A stretch of DNA of 64,000 nt, taken from Periplaneta americana. Taxonomy: Eukaryota; Arthropoda; Insecta; Blattodea; Blattidae. Shown here in pieces: positions 11,045 through 21,305 of the stretch. The notes under the pieces are model-generated. The model was given only the letters and a program-made list of their open reading frames with translations. It did no database searches and was not told the origin of the DNA. Position numbers and translations under genes: made by a program. The stretch covers positions 152,859,955 through 152,923,954 of the forward strand of contig NC_091122.1 in NCBI RefSeq assembly GCF_040183065.1, written 5' to 3'. Every line of letters begins with the position of its first letter. The stretch's first letter is position 1.

Positions 11045-11205
11045 CTTTATGGGTATAAAAGTTCCAGGCTTCTCTATTTTTAGTGATGGTGCAATAGAGA
11101 GGCCTGGAAAATGTATTCTTATTAAAGCTATGAACGCCTGGGCAATATCACAGTTCTGTTGTCAGGATATTGTGGCTGTCCTGATGAGATTTAAAGAGGG
11201 GAATA

Positions 11206-12854
11206 CAGTAGAATCCCTCTTAACCAGCACCAAAGGGACCAGATGAGATTTTGCCGGATAATTGAATAATACTATAGTATATAATTCTTTAGTTGGCAGA
11301 GAAATTTAGACAGAGAAAGATATATTTCTTACCTCTCACTCACTCAGTGGCTGACCGGACATCTGCGGGGGGGGATGGTGGCAAGAGGCAGGCACTCTCC
11401 ATAAAACTATTTGTATATGCAGTGGCGGATTCTTCTACTTGTACTTCCATGTTGTCGTCACCGTCATCGTCATCACTATCAGAGTCCAAACTTATTACGA
11501 AACGATCCACTGCTTTGTCAAGCATTCCATCCCTTTCCCATTAAAAATATTCTTCCTTTTTAACATGTTCACACGCATTTTTCCAATTCTCTGGCGTGAA
11601 GTTGGAAAACGCTTCTTCAAATAATTTTATGACTTCACTGGATTTGAAAGATACATTATGTTTCATCTGAATACTCAGATTCAACATAGCGTTCGTATGT
11701 AATTTGTGAAGTACGACAATATACTTACAGGTTATATATTTAAGTACGACAATATATGTAAATAAATACATAATGTATAATATTTCTCCCAACGAGTGAT
11801 TCCTATAATCAGACAAATGCTTTCTGCATGAAGGCTGTGCATAGATGATCATAGCGAGGTGTGATCTGTGATAGCGAGAACTCTCCAAGTGTGTGGAGGA
11901 AGGCTCTTCGTCTCTTTATCGCAACACATTTCTCGCTGGCGAAAACTCTGCAAGTGTGTTACGGGCCTTAGAAATGGAATCGCTTAGCAATTATGTTGGG
12001 TATCTCTGTCAGAAGCTTCCGTCCGAAGTTATTTTTTTTCTTGATTCATCTGCTTCTCTCTTTTCATTTAGGATACGGTAAACAGTGCATTCAGATACTC
12101 CACACGCAAGCAGCAGTTCGTTACGCTTATTGTAGGATTTCCGACTTTCAAGGCATCATACTGCTCTACGAAAAACTTATGTACATTGCACACTATTTCT
12201 CTAGCGTCAGACTGTAGTGGCTTTCCTCTTGTTCCTACACCAAGAATCACAAACACTAGGACAAGTAGGCCTAATATAAAGCACAATACTTCTACAATTT
12301 TAATTATAAAATTATTATAGGCACCTTCTCAAACTACACTGAAAAATGTTGTTAACACATAGTTGTAATAACATCCACCACTGACAACCTTTCCAGATGT
12401 CTTTGGGAGGGAGAGGGAGGAAAGAAAGAGGAAATGCTGTTCTACAAGTGGCTGTGTCATAAGATTAGTTCAACTCACCCTCCCTGACCCTTCCCAAGAC
12501 ATCAGGTAGCTCTGCCAACATAGACCTTCCCAAGTATAGTATATATAAAAAAAAGATTGTATTTCATGGTGCCAAATGTTGAAACTGCAGCCATGTGAAG
12601 CTTATTTCTCTTTCACTTGCCCATAACTGAATAAACATAAAAACTGTGTAGATTTTCTTTATTAAAAACATAACACAAATAATATACTACTTTTAGGTTC
12701 ATAAAAACTTCCTAATTAGGTTCATAAAAACTTCCTAATGTGGCAAAACTGACAACCCAGACTGTGGCAATGTGGCAGATTTAAACTTTTTTTTTTTCTG
12801 GCCTAGCCAAAAGTGCCATTGTTTTGGTATTTCCGGTTACGAGGGATTCTACTG
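11206..12854 (-). mobile_element. Tc1/pogo-like DNA transposon with TA target duplication
   Basis: The ends are CAGTAGAATCCCTCTTAACC on the left and, inverted, CAGTAGAATCCCTCGTAACC on the right. Both sides are flanked by TA (11204-11205, 12855-12856). On the minus strand are remnants of coding sequence: a basic N-terminal helix-turn-helix-like stretch near 12280-12000 and a C-terminal FTPENWKNACEHVKKEEYF block (11597-11541). An acidic SDSDDDDGDD tail follows, which resembles the C-terminus of insect pogo/Tc1-like transposases. The catalytic core is missing. The left end is repeated in the sister copy at 17.2-18.05 kb. Confidence 0.85.
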
Positions 12855-12856
12855 TA

Positions 12857-14640
12857 CTAGAAGATTTTGTATGATCGATATACAGGGTGTTTCAGAATTC
12901 AACCGAAGAAATTTATCTGGGTACAAAGGGGTTGTAGATAAGCAATTTGAGATAGGGAACCCAGGTGTAAAATTGTCCCATAAAGCCGATGTTAAGTGTT
13001 CTGTTTACATAATCCCTCTAAATTTAGTAGGCCAACAAGTAATAATTACTCAGTGATTAAATTAGACAAATGTATTTTCCAACAGCTTTTCTAAAGTTTT
13101 TAAAGGACATTAATATGAATCCTTCGCCTGTTTCTTTTAAGAGTTTCGAGGTCATTTTTAAATGCATTTCACACAGTTTACAAAATACACCACCCCTAGT
13201 ATGACCTAAATACAATCAATCATATTATTCATAACCGATTATCTCCTGGCTTAGTTGCCTCATGAGCGATACCTTATTGGTGTCACGAGGTTTAGACCTG
13301 TCTTCAGACAGTTGACTAAACAACAACATATTTATCTTTCCATCGTTTTTTATATTTGATTTCTCTTCCAGCCATTATATTCATTAACTCACCACTAACA
13401 GCACTAGGTGAAGGTAACACAGATGGCATTACCGGTTCACAGATCATACTTTCACTTAAAAGCTAATTGAGAATTTTCTTCATTAAATGCAACGGATGCA
13501 CTTTCCATTGACTCCTTAATACGTCTTTTCTTTTAAAAAAAGTAAACAATGTCTCATGTTTTGCCATCATAGACTGAAATATTTATATTTATTGTATATG
13601 CTGTAAGTATTTTAGTATACATAATTATTATATTTACTAAACAAAACGAACACTGAAAACTACACCAATAAAAAAACACAGCACATCCGACTTCTTAACT
13701 GTAACAATCAAGACTTAAAATTCAGATGGTTTAAATTTCAGCCAATCAAGATTGGCTGGCAGACCACCAACCTTCAAGAAAACAGCTACCTGAAAATCTA
13801 CATAACAGAATTAAGTTTGGCTACTGCAGAGTCATATCAGATTTAAATGTTATATGTATAAATTATATATTTTTTTGTTAAAATATGTTTAAAATCTCTG
13901 GGGGTGGGGGAACATACTGGAATCCAGCTGAAATTTACTTGCTCCCACCTGGGCCACTCCTTGAATTCATCGCTGCAGTTTGTACCTGAATAAAAACTTA
14001 TTTGCAAAGCAACCTTCTAATGCGACAAAACCTTTAATATTTCAGCCTTGACTCGTACATCAGATCGTGGTTACTGTCTGGAAGACCGACCCTGATGAAA
14101 ACCAAAAAGGAAACTCGATCAAGAAGTCCGCGAGAATGATCCTCTGTGGAAGATTTGAAATCCTTGGTGAGTACCAGAATTTATTTCCTTCCAAATAAAC
14201 TCCTGCTGATATAAATTCCACACATTGGCCCAATATGGATTTTATTTCGTCAGTCCAGATTGTCAAAGCTGTGTATATTGAGTAAGTACTGCTGTATTAA
14301 TGAGGTACCGGTACTGTATGTTGATTTCCTCAGTTTATCATTTAATATCTGACCAGTTATGCTATATTTGTCTATCTATTAAGGATTATTATTATGCTTC
14401 TATTAAAGTGGAGCTTTTATTTGGTATTGTTCAACGTAATTTTCTGATATGTAGACCTAACTGTAGTATATTATATTACTTTTTGTAAGTTGGTATTACC
14501 TGATTTTTTTGATGCGAATACGTCTATAAGTTTGATCAACACATTTTAGGCGAGTTTTGTCACACCTAAGATTTCTAAAGTACATCACATATTCCAATTC
14601 GGTAAACAGTGATCGACAGACGAAGGATCAATGTATCCAA
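12857..14640. other. Intergenic DNA with isolated transposon-end-like sequences
   Basis: A single end-like ACAGGGTGTTTCAG at 12883 has no inverted partner nearby. On the minus strand near 13320-13250 a CTGAAGACAGGTCT...AAACC stretch resembles the Penelope-type termini described further on, but without coding sequence. No gene is supported; frames are short and overlapping. Confidence 0.4.
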
Positions 14641-14699
14641 CGTGCCCTTGAGTTGGAGTGACGTCATCTAGTGATATGCAGAAGGAGAAATTTGAGACA

Positions 14700-14847
14700 C
14701 GAATTGGCAGGTCGCGCAGCAGCCAAGGCAGGGTAACTCAAAAATGCGAAGTGATAGAATGATCTTAGTGGTGAAGGATGGGTGGAACGGAGAAAAATTG
14801 TCTCTGATACTGAGACTCGAACCCAGGTTTTCAGCTCTACATGCCAC
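14700..14847 (-). repeat. Composite tRNA-like repeat, inverted copy
   Basis: The minus-strand tRNA-like module (CTCGAACCCAGG is the inverse of the B box) abuts a plus-strand module starting at 14848. The junction is a head-to-head palindrome, as at the 6-kb cluster. Confidence 0.75.
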
Positions 14848-15790
14848 ACCAGTGTGGCTTAGTGGTTAAAGCATCAGCACATAGAGCTGAAAACCCAAGT
14901 TCGGATCTTGGTGCCAAGAGAATTTTTCTCCGCTCCACCCATCCTTCATCATATAGTAATGCAGAATTCCTCCATGGAAATATCATATGTACTTCGGTAC
15001 ATCACAGTAATATATGTATAAAATAATCACTTAGTGATTTAAGACGGCACTCATTTTGTCAAATCCCAGCCACTTAATCACACGTAATGACGTGCATCTC
15101 AGTACATAGTGTGTTGGACATTGTGCCACTGTCACATATCTGTGACACAGTGCATGAGAGTTGGCCACTAAAGGAAAACTAAGAGGTGGAACTTAAACTG
15201 AGAGGATTCAATCCGGCATCAGAACTCGAATCCGGTGTGGCTTAGTGGATAAAGTACCAGGACGTAGAGCTGAAAACCTGGGTTCGGTTCCGGTGCCGGA
15301 GAGAATTTTTCTTTGCTCCACCCATCCTTCATCATGTGGTAATGCCGAATTCCTGCATGGAAATATCATATGTACATCGGTACATCACAGTAATATGATA
15401 TGTATAAAATAATCAGTGATTTAAGACGGCGCTCATTCTGTCGGATCCCAGCCACTTAGTCACTCGTAATGAGTGCACCTCTGCACATAGTGTGTTGGAC
15501 ATTGTGCCACTGTCACAACATCTGTGACACAGTGCATGAGGGTTGGCCACTAAAGGGAAACTAAGAGGTGGAACTTAAACTGAGAGGATTCAATCCGGCA
15601 TCAGAACTGGAATCTGGTGTGGCTTAGTGGATAAAGCATCAGCACGTACAGCTGAAAACCCGGGTACAGTCCTGGTGCCGGAGAGAATTTTTCTCCGCTC
15701 CACCCATCCTTCATCATATGGTAACGCACAATTCCTATACGGAAATATCATATATACTTCGGTACATCACAATAATATGATCGCAGTGGT
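14848..15790 (+). repeat. Tandem array of ~380-bp composite units with tRNA-like modules
   Basis: tRNA-like modules start near 14849, 15233 and 15614, giving a spacing of about 380 bp. Each has GTGTGGCTTAGTGG, AGCTGAAAACC and GAGAGAATTTTTCT-type blocks. Units two and three share long near-identical stretches, including CACTGTCACA-ATCTGTGACACAGTG palindromic text and the AAACTGAGAGGATTCAATCC block. B boxes are partly decayed (for example GGTTCGGTTCC, GGTACAGTCC), so these are not active tRNA genes. Confidence 0.85.
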
Positions 15791-16520
15791 GTCAAACAAA
15801 CCAGGCTACAATCTGAATTGAACAGCAATCAGTAGTCTAGAAGCTGAATTAGAAAAATTCGCGAGTGAAGTTGAGTGAAGAGAGAAAATTCACAATGTTG
15901 AGTCATACGCAGTGCAAATGGTAGCAGACATACAGTATATATAACTAATGTAACGGGTAGTAAACATAGAGCATGATGATGGCAACCAACATGTTTACGC
16001 TCAATGCATACAAGATGCCCCTTTCAGGAGTCCCAGCACAGTAAAGATATAGGCCTACTGAGTTTTCAGGGTATCTTCTTTGATATAGCCTACCTCGATT
16101 TTTTTATTATTAATTATCTCTGCAACCTAGCCTTTGCTTTTCAATGTAGGCCTATTCTTTAGGGACAAAGTTCTTGCTATCTGCAATTATGTGTTGGATA
16201 GTTTCAGACATTTCTCCATATCTTCGACTTTTGTTCTCTAACTCTGATTCTTTGAGATAAACTTCCGGCAGTTTCTCTACATTTAGTATTAATCAAATCA
16301 TTCATAATTTTAGTATAAGACATAAGTCTGATCTGCATCTATCCATTCATTCATTCATTCATTTATTTTATTCCATACATCTTACATGAGCAATGAAGCT
16401 TTAAGATGTGGAACAAGTCAAAATTTTACAATATTACAATTACAATTTTTACAAATTTTTATAGTTTTACAATTTAGTAATTTTCTACAATTTTTACAAT
16501 TTTGTGCAATTTTTTACAAT
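15791..16520. other. Intergenic DNA, low-complexity in the right part
   Basis: Nothing recognised in 15800-16340. A (CATT)n run near 16345-16365 and ACAATTTTT-rich sequence to 16520 follow. These look like the untranslated tail of a decayed retroelement, but no domain supports that. Confidence 0.4.
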
Positions 16521-16650
16521 ATTTTGGCGAGATGGAGTGAGATGAGGTGAGGTCCGATGATTCGCCAAAATATTACCCGGCATTAGCCTTTTGGTTTGGG
16601 GAAAACCTCGGAAAAACCCAACCAGGTAATCAAATCAAAGGTGGGTAATC
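16521..16650 (-). mobile_element. tRNA-derived SINE, truncated
   Basis: This is the reverse complement of the SINE body seen at 18640-18900: AATATTTTGGCGAGATG...GAGG and GGGAAAACCTCGGAAAAACC. Only the body is present; the tRNA-like head is missing. Confidence 0.75.
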
Positions 16651-16889
16651 TAATCTGTTAGTCCCAGCTATTATAAAATGGAGTTCGCTATTCATGTATT
16701 ACAGAAAAAATGGAAAAAGATCATTATGATACAAAGGTTTTGAAGTGTATAAATATAGTGCAAAGGTACTAATTGAAATAATGAAGTGATGTAAGAAGAA
16801 AAGTGAGCTAGGAGTAGGAAGTAACCATGACACATGCCAATAAGATCTAAGAAGTAGGAAAGAAATGTTGAAACGGTTAGAATAAATAG

Positions 16890-17010
16890 TAAATGTAGTG
16901 AATAATTTCAAGGTAAAAATTGTTCCGGGGCTGGATATTGATCCCGGGGCTCTGGTTGAACATACCAGCACTCTACCGACTAAGCTACCCAGGAACTCCA
17001 CCCAACACTG
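16890..17010 (-). mobile_element. tRNA-like SINE fragment of a second family
   Basis: On the minus strand TGGGTAGCTTAGTCGGTAGA (A-box region) and GGGATCAATATCC (B-box region) are spaced as in a tRNA. They are preceded by GGTGGAGTTCC. A plus-strand partial copy of the same head begins about 110 bp downstream. Confidence 0.65.
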
Positions 17011-17109
17011 TCTCAATTTTTCCCCTTATATCCACACAACTCGCGTGGGTTTACAAGACACTAGAAACCTACATCAAATGCACACAATACTACATTCCTT
17101 GTACATGTA

Positions 17110-17155
17110 GTGTTGGATGGAGTTCCTGGGTAACTCAGTTGGTAGAGTGCTAAAA
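17110..17155 (+). mobile_element. SINE head fragment, same family, opposite strand
   Basis: ATGGAGTTCCTGGGTAACTC and TTGGTAGAGTGCT repeat the head of the minus-strand SINE just upstream. The copy stops at an A-run at 17152-17159. Confidence 0.6.
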
Positions 17156-18045
17156 AAAAGACGTTTAAATCTGCCATATTCTGGGCCATCAGTTCTACCA
17201 CATTAGAAAGTTCGCTCGAACTTTCTTTTTCACTGAATATTCCAAACTAAAATTAGTGTATTATTTGTGTTGTGTGATGTGTTTTAATAAAGAAAATCCA
17301 AACAGTTTTTATGTTCATTTAGTTATGTTCGGGCCGTCTCAGTGTTGCCACATTAGGAAGTACAAACGAACTTTCGTTTTCAGTTAATATTTGAACCTAA
17401 AATTAGAGTAGTATTTGTGTTGTGTGATGTGTTTTAATAAAGAAAATCCACACAGTTTTTATTATTTAGTTATGTTCGGGCCGTCAGTTTTGCCACATTA
17501 GGAAGTTCGTTTTCAGTGAATATTCGAACCTAAAATTAACGTATTATTTGTGTTGTGTGATGTGTTTTAATAAAGAAAATCCACACAGTTTTTATTATTT
17601 AGTTATGTTCGGGCCGTCAGTTTTACCACATTAGGAAGTTCGTTTTCAGTGAATATTCGAACCTAAAATTAACGTATTATTTGTGTTGTGTGATGTGTTT
17701 TAATAAAGAAAATCCACACAGTTTTTATTATTTGGTTATGTTCGGGCTGTCAGTTTTGCCACATTAGGAAGTTCGTTTTCAGTGAATATTCGAACCTAAA
17801 ATTAACGTATTACTTGTGTTGTGTTATGTGTTTTAATAAAGAAAATCCACACAATTTTTATGTTTATTCAGTTATGAGCAAGTGATAGAGAAATAAGCTT
17901 CATATGGCTGCAGTTTCAACATTTGGCACCATGAAATACGATTTTTTTTTTTTTGTATATACCGGTATTTATTCAATTATCCGGCAAACTCTCATATCTG
18001 GAACTAGCCCGGTCCCTTTGGTGCCAGTTAAGAGGGATTCTACTG
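17156..18045 (+). mobile_element. Second Tc1/pogo-like copy, truncated and internally amplified
   Basis: The right end (17965-18045) is the inverse of the left end of the 11.2-kb element: CTCTTAACTGGCACCAAAGGG read from the outside, TIR CAGTAGAATCCC, then TA. The interior (17880-17945) is the inverse of 12545-12610 (AAACTGCAGCCATGTGAAGC). The rest is a tandem amplification of the segment found once at about 12610-12760. No coding sequence remains, and the left terminus is missing. Confidence 0.8.
17180..17880. repeat. Tandem repeat of ~133-137 bp, about five copies
   Basis: GTTATGTTCGGGCC-type blocks start at 17332, 17469, 17602 and 17735. A diverged start lies near 17183 and the last partial copy at 17871. 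Each unit carries CCACATTAGGAAGTTCG and TAATAAAGAAAATCC. The inverse of one unit is present in single copy in the 11.2-kb element, so amplification happened inside the transposon. Confidence 0.9.
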
Positions 18046-18290
18046 TATTACGATCTTCAATGCACATTTGAAAATCATAACCAGTTGAATTGATAAGCGA
18101 TGAGAGGGAATTCACACCATGGCGAACCATAGTGAGTAAGATTACCTAAGAATCTGTAATATCCCTCATTTGATTTTTATTGGTTTTGCTGCTATATTGT
18201 GTTGCTTCCAAAACTGATAGCATATTGTTCACAGTTGTAATTGTAACGAGGTCTACTTTGTACACGTCTAATATATGGATGAACCATTAT

Positions 18291-18319
18291 ATCATCATCA
18301 TCATCATCATCATCATCAT
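18291..18319. repeat. (ATC)n microsatellite, left part
   Basis: About ten ATC repeats, continued at 19163-19200 on the other side of the inserted element. Confidence 0.9.
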
Positions 18320-19162
18320 TAGGGCTAGGATTTTGATGACGTATTTACATAATTGGCTTAGTAGGAAAAGAGGTTTTGTACTACTTAATATTTAGACTAG
18401 TAATTAAATTAAATTCTACGAGTAGTACCAACATTTAAGTTTATTTAATTTTACATCATGTTTTCTATGTGGTACACTTTAATTAATTATTTCCATGTAG
18501 TCCACCACAAGGCCACTCTTATCAGGAATTAGCAGGTATAGAGGAGTCTATATTGAAGGGGTGGTTGGAGTGTACTACGTTAAAATGGCATTATTTGTGT
18601 AGAAAAACGATTAAAATATTATACAAAATAATGGGTATTAGCCATAGGCGTAGCTTGGTCGGTTAAGGCGCTTGCCTGCCGATCCGGAGTTACACTCGGC
18701 CGCGGGTTCGATTCCCGCTTGGGCTGATTATCTGGTTGGGTTTTTTCCGAGGTTTTCCCAACTGTAAGACAAATGTCAGGTAATCTATGGCGAATCCTCG
18801 GCCTCATCTCGCCAAATATCATATCGCTATTACCAATTTCATCGACACTAAATAACCTCGTAGTTGATACAGCGTTGTTAAATAACCAAGTAAAAAAATA
18901 TGTAGACAAATATCAAAGGAAATAAACATTATTTTATATTAATAATGGGGATTTGTGGCCAAAATTAAATTAAAATGCCTAAAAAAGTCCGAATAAAACA
19001 AAAGATGCTCTTATGAGTTGAAACAGGCAAAAAATGCAAAAAAAATGCCCTAACAAATATGTTTTAAAACACTCAGTTTATCACATAACATATAAATACT
19101 AAAGCAGCTATGCTTCTGACTTACTAGAAAAAAGATGCAATTTCATCAAAATCCTAGCCCTA
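18320..19162. mobile_element. hAT-like non-autonomous element inserted in a microsatellite
   Basis: The ends are TAGGGCTAGGATTTTGATGA and its inverse at 19143-19162. Flanking 8-mers ATCATCAT and ATCATCAC match at seven of eight positions, but both lie in the ATC microsatellite, so the duplication is not independent proof. There is no transposase. A SINE sits inside it. Confidence 0.75.
18640..18900 (+). mobile_element. tRNA-derived SINE
   Basis: The head has A-box-like TAGCTTGGTCGG and B-box GGTTCGATTCC (18704-18714). It is followed by TTGGGTTTTTTCCGAGGTTT and CCTCGGCCTCATCTCGCC, ending in AATAACCAAGTAAAAAAATA. This is the best-preserved copy of the family also seen at 7765-8032. It is inserted inside the hAT-like element. 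Confidence 0.88.
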
Positions 19163-19200
19163 ATCATCACCATCATCATCATCATCATCATCATCACCAT
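19163..19200. repeat. (ATC)n microsatellite, right part
   Basis: Continuation of the ATC run interrupted by the 18320-19162 insertion. Confidence 0.9.
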
Positions 19201-19648
19201 GGGGAGACAGGGTATACATCGTCTACCCAAAAGTCATAAAATAATTCATACTACCAGTATCTATTATAATTTTTTTATATGTTCTTTTTAAATAAATTTC
19301 TAAACAGATTTCTTTTAATTTCTGATAAAGTTAATAAAGTTCTGCGTAATCTATTTAGGCACCTCAGAAACAAGTTTCTGCAACCATGGTAGATACTGCA
19401 TGTGGAGTAGACAGAACATGATCTCTCTCTTCCATCTGCTTCAGTCTCTCGTAGCTGCACCAGAGTACCCGCTATGGCTTCGCTTTAAAAACGTGCGTGT
19501 ACAGGACCATCTTCTGTCACACACAGAATATAACACAGCTGCTCGCAGGGGCTAGATGTATCTATCCCAGTTTGTACACTGCAGCGATATGATAGTGTTT
19601 CCTTCCCGTGATTATTGTTTCTTGTGCTGCAGTTTTTAACATCACAAG
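19201..19648. other. Intergenic DNA, nothing recognised
   Basis: Short frames only. It leads into the hAT transposase remnant and could belong to the same element, but no terminal repeat was located. Confidence 0.4.
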
Positions 19649-20260
19649 CATGGAAAGAGATCAGGTGATGATCAGCGTGAAAAATGTGACTTTTGATTCA
19701 GATAGTTTCCTTGAAAGCAATTCTTTGTTGTCTTTAACATTGAGAAGAAGTTGAACTTAAGTCTAAAATAAATAGACAGTCTTCAATTAAATATGTCGAA
19801 GAAAGACAAAAACGTGACTAGAAAATGTCAAAGTACTTGGTACCGGTTCTCTAAATATAGGTGACTATATGGCTTTGAGCGGGTGAAGAACCTTGGAGTT
19901 GTACTGGTATTTCCACAGTAAAAAGCTCTGAAGTAAAAGCTATAAAAACATATTCAAAATGCAGAAATATTCCACATGTTGGGAATAAACAATAGAAAGC
20001 TGGGGGAAACATCATGCTTAGAAGCTGTTGGACATAATGAAAATGTGACATGGAATAGACGAATATTTGATTACATTGTTGATGTAGTATGACACTTCGG
20101 AAGGCAAGAATAAATTAGCCTTTAGAAGAAATCAAAAAGCCCAAGAATCAATAAGTAAATACAGTTATTTAGAAACCCTAGACTTAATGGCAATAGATGA
20201 AGCCTTCCATGAAAGACCAACTTGTAAGCAATTCTGTTTTTGAAAGCACATATTCCGAAC
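19649..20260 (+). pseudogene. hAT transposase remnant (TTF zinc-finger type)
   Basis: With several frame changes the plus strand reads KALK and KHIQNAEIFHMLGINNRK, followed by VGHNENVTWNRRIFDYIVDV and then HFGRQE and LAFRRNQKAQESISKYSYLE. This order matches the N-terminal half of hAT proteins with a TTF zinc finger (ZMYM1-like), where the block FLGRQELAFRGHDE is diagnostic. Many stops and shifts are present. No terminal repeats were found, so element limits are unknown. The call rests on motif order and I could not test it by search. Confidence 0.55.
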
Positions 20261-20373
20261 TATTTGGCCCAGTCTGTCACTAATGCTTTAAGCGAAAAGA
20301 TATTATTGTTCTCGGAATGATTTAGATATTTTGTGTGTATATCCCCATACTTTTTTGTTACGTTTTGCTACTG

Positions 20374-20374
<1 letters not shown>

Positions 20375-20429
<55 letters not shown>
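20375..20429. repeat. (ATT)n microsatellite
   Basis: About 18 ATT repeats immediately left of the solo-LTR candidate. The same repeat resumes right after that candidate at 21235. Confidence 0.95.
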
Positions 20430-20430
<1 letters not shown>

Positions 20431-20719
20431 GTAAATTTATTTCAACTCAACAATAATAATTCCTTTCCACAATTCACAATTAACGCTCTTGGCAACAATG
20501 GGATTTGCTCTCCGCACAGCAACACAGCGTTCGTTATTGCACTCCACAAACGACAATGACAATTTACTTGGACTATTAAGAACAACAATGAACTGTTAAT
20601 CTTAACTAATATTTACAAAGCACTATTTACAAATCAGAACTGTCAGTTCTCAGTTCACAGTTCTTCTAGCTCAGTCACTCGAGTTCACAGTATCTCGAAC
20701 CACAGACCTTCAGAGACAG

Positions 20720-20816
20720 TCCACTGTACTCGAACTCAGGTCCCTCCAAGTGCGGTCCACTGCACTCGAACTCAGGTCCCTCCAACTGCGATCCACTGCA
20801 CTCGAACTCAGGCCTT
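20720..20816. repeat. 36-bp tandem repeat, about three copies
   Basis: Units of the form CCACTGCACTCGAACTCAGG plus TCCCTCCAA repeat at 36-bp spacing inside the LTR candidate. A related CACTCGAGTTCACAG lies just upstream. Confidence 0.85.
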
Positions 20817-20944
20817 CGGATGCTGACACAGTTGCGGACGCACACTCGAGTCGAACTCCGGTACATAAGACTGGCTTGCTTGCTCTGGCTTACTCACTGA
20901 ACTAATCATGAATCACACTCTCTCTGAGTTCCCTCGCGCTTCTT

Positions 20945-20952
20945 CTTTTATA
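20945..20952 (-). promoter_or_regulatory. TATA-box candidate of the LTR
   Basis: TATAAAAG on the minus strand, followed downstream by GAAGCGCGAGGG and AGTTCAGTGAG. The position fits an LTR U3/R promoter read on the minus strand. Confidence 0.45.
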
Positions 20953-21232
20953 ACCACAGTGACGTGGCCTGGAAAGTTCGAGTTATTTCGACGCTTGTGT
21001 CCGTTCTCGAATCATCTCGCACGCTGCTGCTCTTCGGATGAACTTCTCTAGAAGATTCGGGAGGGTCCGTCCCCCCTTCACTCTGCGAGTAGCAGCTGCG
21101 CGCGCACTCTCCCCTCGTCGCGTTAACGTAATACACCCCCTCTGCCCTTCAGCATGCAGATGCTCCCCGTACCAGCGTTTCGTCTGCCGCGCGCCCTGTC
21201 GGACGCGTGTTCAAACCCCGTTGCAGCTGTCA

Positions 21233-21234
<2 letters not shown>

Positions 21235-21305
<71 letters not shown>
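21235..21305. repeat. (ATT)n microsatellite
   Basis: About 24 ATT repeats between the LTR candidate and the LINE. Confidence 0.95.

Larger units (their letters stand above)
20430..21234 (-). mobile_element. Solo-LTR candidate, 805 bp
   Basis: The segment begins TGTAAAT and ends GTCACA (TG...CA). It sits between two halves of an ATT microsatellite with a TTAT on each side. Base composition changes sharply from AT-rich to GC-rich within it. On the minus strand a TATAAAAG (20952-20945) lies about 280 bp from the putative 5' edge, as for an LTR promoter. No internal retroviral-type genes flank it, so a solo LTR is the simplest reading. The microsatellite context makes the duplication weak evidence. 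Confidence 0.55.

Noticed and set aside
12883-13060. Transposon starting ACAGGGTGTTTCAG
   Set aside because: Only one end is visible; no inverted partner was found downstream in this window.
6460-15700. Genuine tRNA genes at the tRNA-like modules (6.47, 14.85, 15.24, 15.62 kb)
   Set aside because: The acceptor stems do not close, B boxes vary, and the modules sit inside repeats with conserved non-tRNA flanks. They are SINE-type modules.
18640-18720. tRNA gene at 18.65 kb
   Set aside because: The promoter boxes are good, but the sequence continues into a SINE body shared with two other loci and ends in an A-rich tail.
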